DNA from: Mucilaginibacter celer
Lineage (GTDB): Bacteria; Bacteroidota; Bacteroidia; Sphingobacteriales; Sphingobacteriaceae
Assembly: GCF_003576455.2 (NCBI RefSeq)
Contig: NZ_CP032869.1
Span: forward strand, 6,510,001 to 6,574,000
Reading direction: 5' to 3'
Length of the DNA stretch: 64,000 bases
The notes beneath the pieces are model-generated. The model searched no databases. It worked only from the letters and a program-made list of their open reading frames with translations, and was not told where the DNA came from. The translations under genes and the position numbers were made by a program. Shown here one piece after another: positions 1 to 8,174 of the stretch. Position 1 is the stretch's first letter. Every line of letters starts with the position of its first letter.

Positions 1-656
1 ACGGCTTATTCCATGGCCAAATGGTAGAGATAGGAAGTAGGTTAAAAGTTAAACCTAAGCCAGTTTCCAAAAATTCGCTAAGATCTGGTTGGAGTGGCTA
101 CGATGTATTGAATTACGAATCACAAAGAAATTTCGATTACTTAAAAAGTGCTTTTAGCAGAACAGAGGAAAGAAAGTATTTATATAAAGATGAAGCTAAT
201 ACAAATAAAATCAGCATTGATGATGTTGGTACCGAAGCCTATTCTTTGCATGATTTATTGAGTAATTCTCGAATAGACGAAGAAAATATTGTCTACTCTT
301 TTAACAGTTCAAATAATTGTTTTTTCTTTTTAAACGATGGAAGTTTAAAAGGACTATCTTTTAGAAAAGATAACAAGGACTCACCAGTAAAATTGAGTTC
401 GACTGATTTTTTATTGCCGAAAGGAGTTACTAAAAGCAATATGGCCATAAAACCTATTTCGACGAAGATTGTACCGAATGGATGCGTTATTGAATATTTT
501 GATCAAGTCATACTTATGTATAATGGAAAGAAAAGCGTATTGGAAGATAATTCAGTAATATCAATTAAAACTTTTCCTGGGTCAATCAGATATAAAAACA
601 TTATAGCCATTTTTGATGGAAGTGGGGTTGCAATTCATTCTATGTACCCGTTTTGA
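1..656 (+). CDS. Hypothetical protein, probably 5'-truncated by the window edge
   Basis: I do not recognise this protein. The first ATG is at 21, but the frame is open back to position 3 (Gly-Leu-Phe-His-Gly-Gln before that Met), so the gene probably starts outside the window. The visible 211 residues are Ser/Asn/Lys-rich, have no signal peptide or membrane segment, and look beta-rich in the second half. The region is clearly more AT-rich than the genes to its right, which suggests recent acquisition or an unusual class such as a toxin C-terminus or surface protein; that is inference. It ends 5 bp from the stop of the convergent dehydrogenase gene. Confidence 0.5.
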   Translation, partial: GLFHGQMVEIGSRLKVKPKPVSKNSLRSGWSGYDVLNYESQRNFDYLKSAFSRTEERKYLYKDEANTNKISIDDVGTEAYSLHDLLSNSRIDEENIVYSFNSSNNCFFFLNDGSLKGLSFRKDNKDSPVKLSSTDFLLPKGVTKSNMAIKPISTKIVPNGCVIEYFDQVILMYNGKKSVLEDNSVISIKTFPGSIRYKNIIAIFDGSGVAIHSMYPF

Positions 657-661
657 GTTTT

Positions 662-1735
662 TTAAAGTTTAGTTATTCCAAACCGCTCAGCCAGTTTATT
701 CAAATCTTCTACAACGGCATCAACTAATGGTATGCCATTCGCTAACCTATCAGCTTCTGCTTCTAACTCCGGCTCGCCGGGGATGATTACCTTTTGATCC
801 GGATCAACCGTAGATGATGATTTAAACCGCTCTATCCAGTTATCTAAATGGTTTTTAAACTCATCAACCGGGCGGAAACCATCAACCCGCATTGCGCCTA
901 AAAAGTGGCCTATACCAGCACCAACAGGGTCAGCAGGAGGATCAAGAAATGCAACAAACGGCGGCACCCATGGGCCATAGTTTGCACCTGATAATACTGC
1001 TGATAGAATATCAACGGTCGCACTTAATCCGAAGCCTTTGTGACTGCCATGATCGCGATCACTACCAAGGGGCAGGAGCGAGCCACCGGTTTTCAGCGCA
1101 TGCGGATCGGTTGTGTAATTACCCTCTTTGTCCTGGATCCAGCCTTCTGGTACTTGTTTTCCTAAACGCTGGGCTATTTCCAGCTTGCCATTGGCCGCCG
1201 CCGAGGTTGCCATATCAACAATTACCGGTGGATATTTGCCGGCCGGAAAAGCATAGCACATCGGGTTGGTTCCCAGTAAACGCTCGTTAGAGAAAGTGGG
1301 GGCCACCAGCGGACTGGCATTGGTCATGGCGAAGCCGATCATATCTTTTTCTACTGCCATCAACCCATGATAGCCGGCAATACCAAAGTGATTGGAATTG
1401 CGTACCGATACCCAACCCGAGCCATATAGTTCTGCTTTTTTAATCGCAACTTCCATCGCGAAAGGCGCTACCACCAAACCAAGGCCCGCGTCGCCATCAA
1501 TGGTGGCTGTGGTGGGTGTTTCGTGTACTATCCGGATGTTCGGTACGGGATTAATTCGTTTCTTCTCCCATAGGCGTACATAGCCGCTTAAACGCGCCAC
1601 GCCGTGCGAGTCGATGCCTCTTAAATCTGATTTGAGCAGTACATCGGCAGCTAATGCGGCGTGTTCATGGCTACAGCCTATTGCCTTGAAAATATCTTCG
1701 GTAAAGGTGCGTAGGGTAGATGGTGATATCAGCAT
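662..1735 (-). CDS. Ldh_2 family malate/L-lactate-type dehydrogenase
   Basis: A 357-residue NAD(P)-dependent 2-hydroxyacid dehydrogenase of the Ldh_2 (MDH2/YlbC/AllD) family, structurally unrelated to classical lactate dehydrogenases. Visible signatures are the N-terminal RGIDSHGVARL segment near residue 39, the SNHFGIAGYHG segment near residue 115 with the family's catalytic His, the glycine-rich GLGLVVAP stretch, and DRDHGSHKGFGLS near residue 228. The length is normal for the family. Members act on malate, lactate, ureidoglycolate, 2,3-diketogulonate or sulfolactate, and the sequence alone does not settle the substrate. It is a single gene convergent with the gene on its left, with no pathway partner nearby. 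Confidence 0.9.
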   Translation of the reverse strand: MLISPSTLRTFTEDIFKAIGCSHEHAALAADVLLKSDLRGIDSHGVARLSGYVRLWEKKRINPVPNIRIVHETPTTATIDGDAGLGLVVAPFAMEVAIKKAELYGSGWVSVRNSNHFGIAGYHGLMAVEKDMIGFAMTNASPLVAPTFSNERLLGTNPMCYAFPAGKYPPVIVDMATSAAANGKLEIAQRLGKQVPEGWIQDKEGNYTTDPHALKTGGSLLPLGSDRDHGSHKGFGLSATVDILSAVLSGANYGPWVPPFVAFLDPPADPVGAGIGHFLGAMRVDGFRPVDEFKNHLDNWIERFKSSSTVDPDQKVIIPGEPELEAEADRLANGIPLVDAVVEDLNKLAERFGITKL

Positions 1736-2047
1736 GTGGGCAAAGATAACCGTTGATGTTTTTGATTTCGTTGATTTCGTTGATTTTTGTCTGAACCGGG
1801 ATTTGGGGGGATTTTTGGGATGGGCAGGATTTTTTGTCTGGTTGTTTTGTCTGAACTCGAATTTATCAAATTAAGGAATTAGTGGAATGCCAGGCAAATT
1901 CAAAAAATTCTAATAATTCCCCCAAATTCGAGTTCAGACAGATGAGAGGACGAGAAAAATCCCATAAATCCGGGAAATCTACCCAAAGCCCGGTTCAGAC
2001 AAATCTAACATTGCAATGACGCACGCGGAGAGTATAGCGCACCCCCC
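1736..2047. other. Intergenic region dominated by a nested palindromic repeat
   Basis: No gene is supported here. Positions 1750-1790 hold a short run of TTGATTTCG units. Positions 1789-2000 are two nested palindromes, listed separately. The remaining bases up to the rpsJ terminator show nothing I can name. Confidence 0.6.
1789..2000. repeat. Nested palindrome with GTCTGAA...TTCAGAC ends
   Basis: The outer arms are GTCTGAACCGGG (1789-1800) and its exact complement CCCGGTTCAGAC (1989-2000). Within them lies a second palindrome with perfect 16-bp arms, GTCTGAACTCGAATTT (1849-1864) and AAATTCGAGTTCAGAC (1924-1939). Both levels begin GTCTGAA and end TTCAGAC, like the palindrome at 31015-31130, so this is probably one repeat inserted in another copy of the same family. 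Confidence 0.8.
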
Positions 2048-2079
2048 ACAAAAAAAAACCATCCGCTTACGCAAATGGT
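2048..2079 (-). terminator. Rho-independent terminator after rpsJ
   Basis: On the minus strand, an 8-bp stem (ACCATTTG pairing with CGGATGGT, two G-T pairs) with a 6-nt loop is followed by nine T. It lies about 45 bp after the rpsJ stop and closes the str operon. Confidence 0.75.
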
Positions 2080-2123
2080 CTTTTTATTTTTAGTCCTACA
2101 CCTTTCAGTAGGCCGGTCCTCTA

Positions 2124-2429
2124 TCAAACTTTGATCTCAACCTCAACACCGCTTGGCAATTCAAGCTTCATCAGGGCATCTACAGTTTTTGAGTTTGAGC
2201 TGTAAATGTCTAATAAGCGTTTGTATGAGCAAAGTTGGAATTGCTCACGTGCTTTTTTGTTTACGTGTGGTGAACGTAATACGGTGAAGATTTTCTTTTC
2301 GGTTGGTAACGGAAGTGGTCCGCTAACTACAGCGCCTGTTGGCTTTACTGTTTTTACGATTTTCTCGGCAGATTTGTCTACCAGGTTGTAATCGTAAGAT
2401 TTCAATTTGATCCTGATTCTTTGGCTCAT
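2124..2429 (-). CDS. rpsJ: 30S ribosomal protein S10 (NusE)
   Basis: A 101-residue S10 protein, the normal length. It begins MSQRIRIKLKSYD and carries the typical SGPLPLPTEKK and RSPHVNKKAREQF segments. S10 sits in the 30S head and also acts as NusE in antitermination complexes. It is the last gene of rpsL-rpsG-fusA-rpsJ. In many Bacteroidota and other bacteria rpsJ leads directly into rplC and the S10 operon; here a terminator follows and the next gene is an unrelated dehydrogenase, so the S10 cluster must lie elsewhere. The 172-bp gap to fusA contains AATTCACT-type repeats. Confidence 0.97.
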   Translation of the reverse strand: MSQRIRIKLKSYDYNLVDKSAEKIVKTVKPTGAVVSGPLPLPTEKKIFTVLRSPHVNKKAREQFQLCSYKRLLDIYSSNSKTVDALMKLELPSGVEVEIKV

Positions 2430-2519
2430 TGTTAATTAATTTTTAGTGATTTCACTGATTAAGGTGATTTCACCGATTTGATTTTGACCAAACCATAAGA
2501 GCTATTTATTATGGCCGGT

Positions 2520-2601
2520 CGGGTTATTGTTAATTAAATTACTGAGTTAGCTATTAGTTTTTAATTCACTAAATCACTAACTCAATAATTCAAAATTAAA
2601 T
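2520..2601. repeat. Degenerate AATTCACTA-type repeat next to the fusA stop
   Basis: AT-rich tandem-like units (GAGTTAGCTATTAG, AATTCACTAAATCACTAACT, CAATAATTC) lie between rpsJ and fusA and run up to the fusA stop codon at 2602. The same unit recurs at 4720-4901 and 12663-12700. Confidence 0.6.
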
Positions 2602-4713
2602 TTAGTCGATAGCAACTTGTTTGCGGCCTTTTGATTTGGCTACAACTTCGTCTTGTACGTTACGAGGTGCTTCTGCGTAATGATCAAACTCCATAGTTGA
2701 AGTTGCACGGCCCGAAGTGATAGTACGTAATTGAGTTACGTAACCAAACATTTCAGAAAGTGGTACCATTGCTTTAATTACCTGCGAACCATTACGGGTG
2801 TCCATACCTTGCAGCTGGCCACGACGACGGTTCATGTCACCGATAACGTCACCCATGTTTTCTTCAGGGGTTAAGATCTCGATTTTCATGATTGGCTCTA
2901 ATAATACCGGTTTACATTTTGGCAACGCTTCACGGTAAGCTGAACGACCGGCGATCTCGAATGATAACGCGTCCGAATCGACTGCGTGGAATGAACCATC
3001 AATCAAACGAACTTTTAAGCTGGTAAGCGGGAAGCCTGCAAGTACACCATTGTCCATAGCCGATTTAAAGCCTTTTTCAACAGATGGGATAAACTCACGT
3101 GGGATAGCACCACCAACAATCTCGTTAACAAACTGTAAGCCTTCTTTATTATCGTCGGCCGGAGAAATGATAACCTGGATATCAGCGAATTTACCACGAC
3201 CACCAGTTTGTTTTTTGTAGGTTTCGCGGTGTTGAACTGTACCGGTGATAGCCTCTTTGTAAGCTACCTGCGGAGCACCCTGGTTAACTTCCACTTTAAA
3301 CTCACGTTTTAAGCGGTCCATCAAAATATCAAGGTGTAACTCTCCCATACCAGAGATAACTGTTTGACCAGTATCCTGATCTGTTTGTACGCGGAAAGTT
3401 GGATCCTCTTCTGCCAGTTTACCTAAAGCGATACCTAATTTATCAACGTCGGCCTGAGTTTTAGGCTCAATCGCCAAGCCGATAACCGGCTCAGGGAATA
3501 CCATCGACTCAAGTACCAACTGGTTTTTCTCGTCGCAAAGGGTATCACCTGTTTTGATATCTTTAAAGCCTACTACCGCAGCAATATCACCTGCACCTAC
3601 ATTAGGGATAGGGTTTTGCTTGTTAGCATGCATCTGGAAGATACGGCTGATACGTTCTTTGCTTTCTGAACGCATGTTATACACGTACGAACCTGCATCA
3701 AGGTTACCAGAGTAAACGCGGATGAAGCACAAACGACCTACGAATGGATCGGTAGCAATTTTAAATGCCAATGCTGCAAATGGTTCTTTCACATCTGGTT
3801 TAACCAAAACCTCGGCACCGGTATCAGGGTTAGTACCAACAACACCTTTTGAATCCAAAGGTGAAGGCATTAACTCCATTACATAGTCAAGCATGGTTTG
3901 TACACCTTTGTTTTTGAAAGATGAACCGCAAGTCATCGGAACGATTTTACCGGCTAATGTAGCCTGACGTAAAGCGTCTAATACTTCACGCTCGGTGATG
4001 GTAGAAGGATCGTCGAAGAATTTCTCCATTAACGAGTCGTCAAACTCGGCAACAGCTTCTAACAATTTCTCTCTCCACTCAGTAGCTTCGTCAAGCATAT
4101 CGGCCGGAATTGGCACTTCGGTAAAGGTCATACCTTTATCGTGCTCATTCCAAACAATACCACGGAAGTTGATCAAATCAACCACACCTTTAAACTGGTC
4201 TTCAGCACCGATAGGTAACTGCAATGGGATAGCAACGCTGCCCAGCATTTCTTTAACCTGTTTTACCACGTTAAGGAAATCGGCACCAGAGCGGTCCATT
4301 TTGTTAACGAAACCAATACGCGGAACGTTGTAGTTGTTAGCCAAACGCCAGTTAGTTTCTGACTGAGGCTCAACACCGTCAACCGCGCTGAATAAGAACA
4401 CCAAACCGTCAAGTACACGTAATGAACGGTTTACCTCTACGGTAAAGTCCACGTGACCAGGGGTATCAATGATGTTCATATGATAGTTGTGGTTACGGTA
4501 TTTCCAGTTTACGGTTGTTGCAGCCGAAGTGATGGTGATACCACGCTCTTGCTCCTGGGCCATCCAGTCCATAGTAGCGGCACCTTCGTGTACCTCACCA
4601 ATTTTGTGGCTTACACCAGCATAGTAAAGGATACGCTCGGTAGTGGTAGTTTTACCAGCATCAATGTGAGCGGCAATACCAATATTTCTTGTATATTTTA
4701 GATCTCTTGACAT
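2602..4713 (-). CDS. fusA: Elongation factor G
   Basis: A 703-residue translocase GTPase of normal length. The G1 loop AHIDAGKTTTTERIL is at residues 15-29, the G2/switch region includes QERGITITSAATT, DTPGHVDF is G3 and NKMDRSGAD is G4. Domains II-V follow in standard order (for example GMGELHLDILMDRLKREF in domain III). EF-G moves tRNAs and mRNA after peptide bond formation and works with RRF in recycling. It is the third gene of the str operon. No tuf gene follows, which is usual in this phylum. Nothing looks altered. Confidence 0.98.
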   Translation of the reverse strand: MSRDLKYTRNIGIAAHIDAGKTTTTERILYYAGVSHKIGEVHEGAATMDWMAQEQERGITITSAATTVNWKYRNHNYHMNIIDTPGHVDFTVEVNRSLRVLDGLVFLFSAVDGVEPQSETNWRLANNYNVPRIGFVNKMDRSGADFLNVVKQVKEMLGSVAIPLQLPIGAEDQFKGVVDLINFRGIVWNEHDKGMTFTEVPIPADMLDEATEWREKLLEAVAEFDDSLMEKFFDDPSTITEREVLDALRQATLAGKIVPMTCGSSFKNKGVQTMLDYVMELMPSPLDSKGVVGTNPDTGAEVLVKPDVKEPFAALAFKIATDPFVGRLCFIRVYSGNLDAGSYVYNMRSESKERISRIFQMHANKQNPIPNVGAGDIAAVVGFKDIKTGDTLCDEKNQLVLESMVFPEPVIGLAIEPKTQADVDKLGIALGKLAEEDPTFRVQTDQDTGQTVISGMGELHLDILMDRLKREFKVEVNQGAPQVAYKEAITGTVQHRETYKKQTGGRGKFADIQVIISPADDNKEGLQFVNEIVGGAIPREFIPSVEKGFKSAMDNGVLAGFPLTSLKVRLIDGSFHAVDSDALSFEIAGRSAYREALPKCKPVLLEPIMKIEILTPEENMGDVIGDMNRRRGQLQGMDTRNGSQVIKAMVPLSEMFGYVTQLRTITSGRATSTMEFDHYAEAPRNVQDEVVAKSKGRKQVAID

Positions 4714-4719
4714 AATATC

Positions 4720-4901
4720 AAATGTTGAATTATTGAATTAGTGAATTAGTGATTGAATAAATTAGGATCATCTCCCGGTATAAACTCAACTATAATTCAA
4801 TCCTTTATTTTATTTTTTATGGGATGAATTGCCGAAATAATGAATTATTGATTAGTAAAATGTTACCAAATCAATAATTCACTAATTCAGTTATTCACTA
4901 A
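4720..4901. repeat. Inverted AATTCACTAATTCA-type repeat between fusA and rpsG
   Basis: The left part (about 4725-4765) reads GAATTATTGAATTAGTGAATTAG-like units, and the right part (about 4836-4901) reads CAATAATTCACTAATTCA-like units in inverted orientation. The right arm runs into the rpsG stop codon at 4902. It fills most of the 188-bp gap inside an operon that is normally compact. Confidence 0.7.
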
Positions 4902-5369
4902 TTAAAATCTGAAGTGTGAGAACGCTTTGTTAGCCTCAGCCATTTTGTGCGTATCTTCTTTCTTCTTAACAGCGGCACCTTCGCCTTTAGCTGCTGAGAT
5001 GATCTCGCCGGCTAATTTCTCCATCATGGTTTTTTCACCACGACGACGAGCATAGCTGATCAGCCATTTCATACCCAAAGCTATTTTACGCTCCGGACGA
5101 ACCTCTGTAGGTACCTGGAAGTTAGCACCACCTACACGGCGGCTTTTTACTTCAACAGCAGGCATTACATTGTTCAAAGCTTTTTTCCAGGTTTCTAAGC
5201 CGTTTTCGCTTGTTTTTTTCTCAACAATTTCAACAGCGTTGTAAAAAATTGAGTACGCGGTAGATTTTTTACCATCATACATCATGTTATTTACAAACCT
5301 TGTTACCAAAGTATCATTGAACTTTGGATCAGGAAGGATAATTCTCTTTTTTGGTTTTGACTTTCTCAT
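4902..5369 (-). CDS. rpsG: 30S ribosomal protein S7
   Basis: A 155-residue S7 protein, the standard length. Recognisable segments are MRKSKPKKRIILPDPKF at the start, VTRFVNNMMYDGKKSTAY, the RRVGGANFQVPTEV loop and the C-terminal KAFSHFRF. S7 binds the 3' domain of 16S rRNA, nucleates head assembly and lines the tRNA exit site. It lies 19 bp downstream of rpsL in the same transcript. In E. coli S7 also represses its operon; no such site can be recognised here. Confidence 0.98.
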   Translation of the reverse strand: MRKSKPKKRIILPDPKFNDTLVTRFVNNMMYDGKKSTAYSIFYNAVEIVEKKTSENGLETWKKALNNVMPAVEVKSRRVGGANFQVPTEVRPERKIALGMKWLISYARRRGEKTMMEKLAGEIISAAKGEGAAVKKKEDTHKMAEANKAFSHFRF

Positions 5370-5388
5370 TGCTTTCTATCCTCCTTAA

Positions 5389-5802
5389 TTATTTCTTTTT
5401 ACCTTTTGTTGGCGCTGCTGCTACCTGGCCTGGTTTAGGACGTTTGGTACCATATTTTGAACGACGTTGGTTACGGCCAGCTACACCTGATGTATCCAGT
5501 GCACCACGGATGATGTGGTAACGTACACCTGGTAAGTCTTTAACACGACCACCACGGATCAAAACGATAGAGTGCTCCTGTAAGTTGTGACCTTCACCCG
5601 GGATGTAAGCGTTTACTTCTTTACCGTTGGTTAAGCGCACACGGGCAACTTTACGCATTGCTGAGTTTGGTTTTTTAGGGGTAGTGGTGTACACACGGGT
5701 GCACACGCCTCTTCGCTGTGGACAGCTGTCCAACGCTGGCGACTTACTCTTGTCAACCAGAGCTACTCTACCTTTTCTAACTAATTGCTGAATAGTAGGC
5801 AT
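5389..5802 (-). CDS. rpsL: 30S ribosomal protein S12
   Basis: A 137-residue S12 with the typical MPTIQQLVRKGR start, CPQRRGVCTRVYTTTPKKPNSA and the VRYHIIRGALD segment. S12 sits at the decoding centre. The PKKPNSA and GRVKDLPGV loops, where streptomycin-resistance substitutions usually arise, look wild type. The C-terminus is a basic tail ending KGKKK. It is the first gene of the str operon, with a strong promoter match about 50 bp upstream. Confidence 0.98.
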   Translation of the reverse strand: MPTIQQLVRKGRVALVDKSKSPALDSCPQRRGVCTRVYTTTPKKPNSAMRKVARVRLTNGKEVNAYIPGEGHNLQEHSIVLIRGGRVKDLPGVRYHIIRGALDTSGVAGRNQRRSKYGTKRPKPGQVAAAPTKGKKK

Positions 5803-5847
5803 TTCTTGCTTTTTTGTCTAATTATTTTATCCCGCATTTCGGGACTG

Positions 5848-5878
5848 CAAAAGTAAGAACATTATTTTTGATTTTCAA
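5848..5878 (-). promoter_or_regulatory. Bacteroidota-type promoter of the str operon
   Basis: On the minus strand TTG (5876-5878) is followed after 20 bp by TACTTTTG (5848-5855), matching the Bacteroidota -33/-7 consensus TTTG / TAnnTTTG. The start point would be near 5841, giving a leader of about 40 nt that contains the small hairpin CCCGAAATGCGGG. Confidence 0.6.
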
Positions 5879-6425
5879 GTAGTTGTGTGAAAGTTTTTTT
5901 GGAGGGGGAGAGGTATTATAGTAGGGTCTAACCCGGACGTCATTGCGAGGCACGAAGCAATCCCCGATTAGCAGAGCCGTTTTGCAAGTCCCTCTGTATA
6001 GTTTGGGATTGCTTCGTGCCTCGCAATGACGGCTTTTGATATAATCAGCTCGGAAGTAATCACCGGAATCATAATTAGTCAACGGCTTACAATAATGGCA
6101 ATGCCTGTGGCCCGGGCTGTGCGCTCATACTGCACCGGCATTAGCCACAAGGCCGGTATCCGCTCCCATCCTATTGCAAATTTCGTTGTTATTGATGTTT
6201 GTGCTTATAAACCAATGCACCAAAAAGGGCCGGTTACCGATGTGACCTGGTTTAGGATACAGCGGGCCGGCCCAGTACTTTTATCAATAGTTTTAGTTAA
6301 GAGAAAGCGGTGTTGCTGATCAAATCTATAACTTAATAATTAATAAACAAAATTAAATTCTGTTTTTATTTTTTTTAAGATATTTAATTTGTTTTATGTT
6401 GATTTGACGGATAAGAATTGAGTTT
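5879..6425. other. Gene-poor region with one palindrome
   Basis: Between rpsL and the small lipoprotein gene I find no credible gene. It contains the palindrome at 5938-6031. A frame at 6026-6319 starts inside that repeat and resembles nothing I know. The AT-rich stretch 6320-6420 shows no motif I can name. Confidence 0.5.
5938..6031. repeat. REP-like palindrome, copy 1 (arm TTGCGAGGCACGAAGCAATC)
   Basis: Perfect 27-bp arms (5938-5964 and 6005-6031) surround a 40-nt spacer. The spacer contains TTGCAAGTCC and CTGTATAG, which recur in the copies at 12868, 24812 and 61348, so the spacer is part of the element. It lies between the str promoter and a gene desert. Confidence 0.9.
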
Positions 6426-6462
6426 AAACAAAAAGAGCGCCGGTAAAACCAGGCGCCCTCTT
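6426..6462 (-). terminator. Terminator after the small lipoprotein gene
   Basis: On the minus strand a GC-rich hairpin (GAGGGCGCCTGG, loop TTTTA, CCGGCGCTC) is followed by five T. It lies about 40 bp after the stop of the 59-residue lipoprotein gene. Confidence 0.6.
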
Positions 6463-6502
6463 TCATCCCTCACTCAATAAAACTACTTATGGAAAACTTA
6501 AA

Positions 6503-6682
6503 TTAATAACCTCTGTCGTGATAATGGCCATGATCTTCACCATTGTGATAACCATTATTGTATCCGTTATTATACCCGTTACGGTACCTGTGGTGGCGGC
6601 CGTAATCTTCACGTACTACACAGCCTGATATTGATATTACTGTTGATATTAATAGTGCCAAAGCAACAAATTTCCTTTTCAT
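6503..6682 (-). CDS. Small Asn/Gly/His-rich lipoprotein
   Basis: A 59-residue protein that begins MKRKFVALALL and has a lipoprotein signal ending SISGC, with the lipidated Cys at residue 21. The mature 38 residues are low-complexity: HHRYRNGYNNGYNNGYHNG, then EDHGHYHDRGY, with six His in all. The function is unknown. Similar His/Gly/Tyr-rich short lipoproteins occur in this phylum, and metal binding or a simple envelope role are only possibilities. A terminator follows, which supports the gene being real and expressed alone. Confidence 0.65.
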   Translation of the reverse strand: MKRKFVALALLISTVISISGCVVREDYGRHHRYRNGYNNGYNNGYHNGEDHGHYHDRGY

Positions 6683-6785
6683 GGCGTAAATTCTTTAATC
6701 CATCATCTGTATTGAAGATGTACATTTATATGACTGATGGAAATGGAAAAGGATTAATGGGAAGTTGAAAATGTACAATGATCGA

Positions 6786-7724
6786 TCAATACATCACTAT
6801 TTTATTGACCTTCGTTTTACTAATAATCTTGCCCGAATGTGCATTTATCAAAAGGGTGGAGATAGCGGTCGAATCAGCAGGGCCTGGATCCATGCGTTCG
6901 AGTTTCCATAAAATTGATCCCTCTGTTGTGGAATATTGCATTCGTGCATCAGCATCCCCAAAGTTTTCTTTTTTTGCGATGTTCTTCGCCTGTTCCTGGC
7001 TGATGATTTTCGCTTTAGCCGGGGTGTGTTTAATGTCTGGCAGTTCAACTATACCTATAAGCTTGCCTTGCTGATTAAGCTTCAGGCTAAAACTGTAAAG
7101 GTTTTTATTAGCAACGCTATCCCAAACCATAAAACATAAGGAATAAGCAGGGGGGATCCATCCATTTTCCTTAGCCTTGGGGTTTCGGTCGTAAAATTTT
7201 TTAAGGTCGAGTATTTGGCCGCCGTTTAGTACTAAATTTTTATAATAGGTGAGGCCAACTCTGTTTATTAATAAGCTTTTGGTTTTTGCCTGTATAGATT
7301 TTGGCAGGTCTGTTATGCTATACGGCTCGAGCGGATGATAGCCTCCATATAATACTTCGCCACAGGTAAAATCTGTAGATGTTTTTGAAGGTGATACCTT
7401 GATCACGGGTATTGAATTTTTGATACCGGTAATATCAAACAAGCCAGGCTTTACGAAGTTATTGGATCGATTTCCGATTTCTACCTGGTAGGTAGCTGTT
7501 GAATCATAATTGAGTACAGTAAAAGTTCCTATTCCTTCGGCATCGGTATGCGCTCCATCAACGTATTCGTCGGCGTTTTTTAATACAGTACACCATTTCG
7601 ACGCCATCGGCTGCCCGGTTTCTGCATTTAACATTTTGAACTGAAAAGTTCGTCTGGTTGGCATGGTTTGAGCGGATGCCAATAATGATAAGTTTATAAA
7701 AATGTATAATAACATGCATTTCAT
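6786..7724 (-). CDS. Secreted protein with C-terminal PepSY-like domain
   Basis: The start is placed at 7724, where MKCMLLYIFINLSLLASAQT gives a clean signal peptide (312 residues). The frame extends further upstream, but that would overlap the CWC protein gene and add an implausible leader. Residues about 25-110 look like a carboxypeptidase-regulatory-type beta domain (FKMLNAETGQPMASKW...). The end (ISQEQAKNIAKKENFGDADARM, then LLINAHSGKIISKTKV) resembles a PepSY repeat, a domain of periplasmic and secreted proteins linked to peptidase inhibition. The specific role is unknown. No operon partner is evident. Confidence 0.7.
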   Translation of the reverse strand: MKCMLLYIFINLSLLASAQTMPTRRTFQFKMLNAETGQPMASKWCTVLKNADEYVDGAHTDAEGIGTFTVLNYDSTATYQVEIGNRSNNFVKPGLFDITGIKNSIPVIKVSPSKTSTDFTCGEVLYGGYHPLEPYSITDLPKSIQAKTKSLLINRVGLTYYKNLVLNGGQILDLKKFYDRNPKAKENGWIPPAYSLCFMVWDSVANKNLYSFSLKLNQQGKLIGIVELPDIKHTPAKAKIISQEQAKNIAKKENFGDADARMQYSTTEGSILWKLERMDPGPADSTAISTLLINAHSGKIISKTKVNKIVMY

Positions 7725-7785
7725 AGATACAGTTAATATACGATTTAAAGAAAAAGGTATTTGTAAAAATATGTTTCGGATTTTA

Positions 7786-7992
7786 TCAAACCAACCCCAT
7801 ACTCTCCCTATACTCCTGCTGAATAACCAGTAAACAATTAGCACATAAACAACCATCATACAACTCACTCACATACTGCACCTCGTTAATAGTAAGTTGC
7901 ACCGTACTGCACTGGCACTTGGTGAATGAATTGGCTTTACATTCAAAAGGCGTTTGGCAGCGTTCGCAACGGATGATCTCGTGTTTGGTCAT
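7786..7992 (-). CDS. Cysteine-rich CWC family protein
   Basis: A 68-residue protein with eight Cys in the Cys_rich_CWC arrangement: CERCQTPFEC near residue 9, CQCS near 27, CLCANCL near 48. The pattern suggests a small zinc-binding protein of unknown function; such proteins are widespread as single genes in proteobacteria and Bacteroidota. It is the first gene upstream of the PepSY-like gene, about 60 bp away on the same strand, but there is no functional link that I know of. Confidence 0.8.
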   Translation of the reverse strand: MTKHEIIRCERCQTPFECKANSFTKCQCSTVQLTINEVQYVSELYDGCLCANCLLVIQQEYRESMGLV

Positions 7993-8015
7993 TTGTGTTT
8001 GTTGGTTAATGGCCT

Positions 8016-8119
8016 ATGGTTCATAGATCATGGATAGGCAAAAATAGATAATGGCACCGTCAATTATAAAATGTGAGTGTCATAAATGAAGCCTCGCGTG
8101 ACTATGATCTATGAACCAT
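8016..8119. repeat. Inverted repeat with ATGGTTCATAGATCAT arms
   Basis: ATGGTTCATAGATCATGG (8016-8033) faces CTATGATCTATGAACCAT (8102-8119), 17 of 18 bases complementary, and a further ATCTATGAAC unit follows to 8130. It lies between nrdA and the CWC gene, next to the nrdA terminator. Confidence 0.75.
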
Positions 8120-8131
8120 CATCTATGAACT

Positions 8132-8164
8132 AAAAAAGCCCACAAACCGAAGTTCATGGGCTTT
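8132..8164 (-). terminator. Terminator after nrdA
   Basis: On the minus strand the 8-bp stem AAAGCCCA / TGGGCTTT, extended by partial pairing in the loop, is followed by a T run. It lies about 45 bp downstream of the nrdA stop. Confidence 0.8.
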
Positions 8165-8174
8165 GAAAATTATC

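Noticed and set aside
5822..6082. 86-codon open frame on the minus strand
   Set aside because: Its translation (HCEARSNP, CFVPRNDV) is just the reading of the REP-like palindrome, so it is not a gene.
6026..6319. 97-codon open frame on the plus strand
   Set aside because: It starts inside a palindromic repeat, has no ribosome site or promoter, and its product resembles nothing known.
7725..7868. N-terminal extension of the PepSY-like protein
   Set aside because: It would overlap the CWC protein gene and hide a good signal peptide that starts at 7724.
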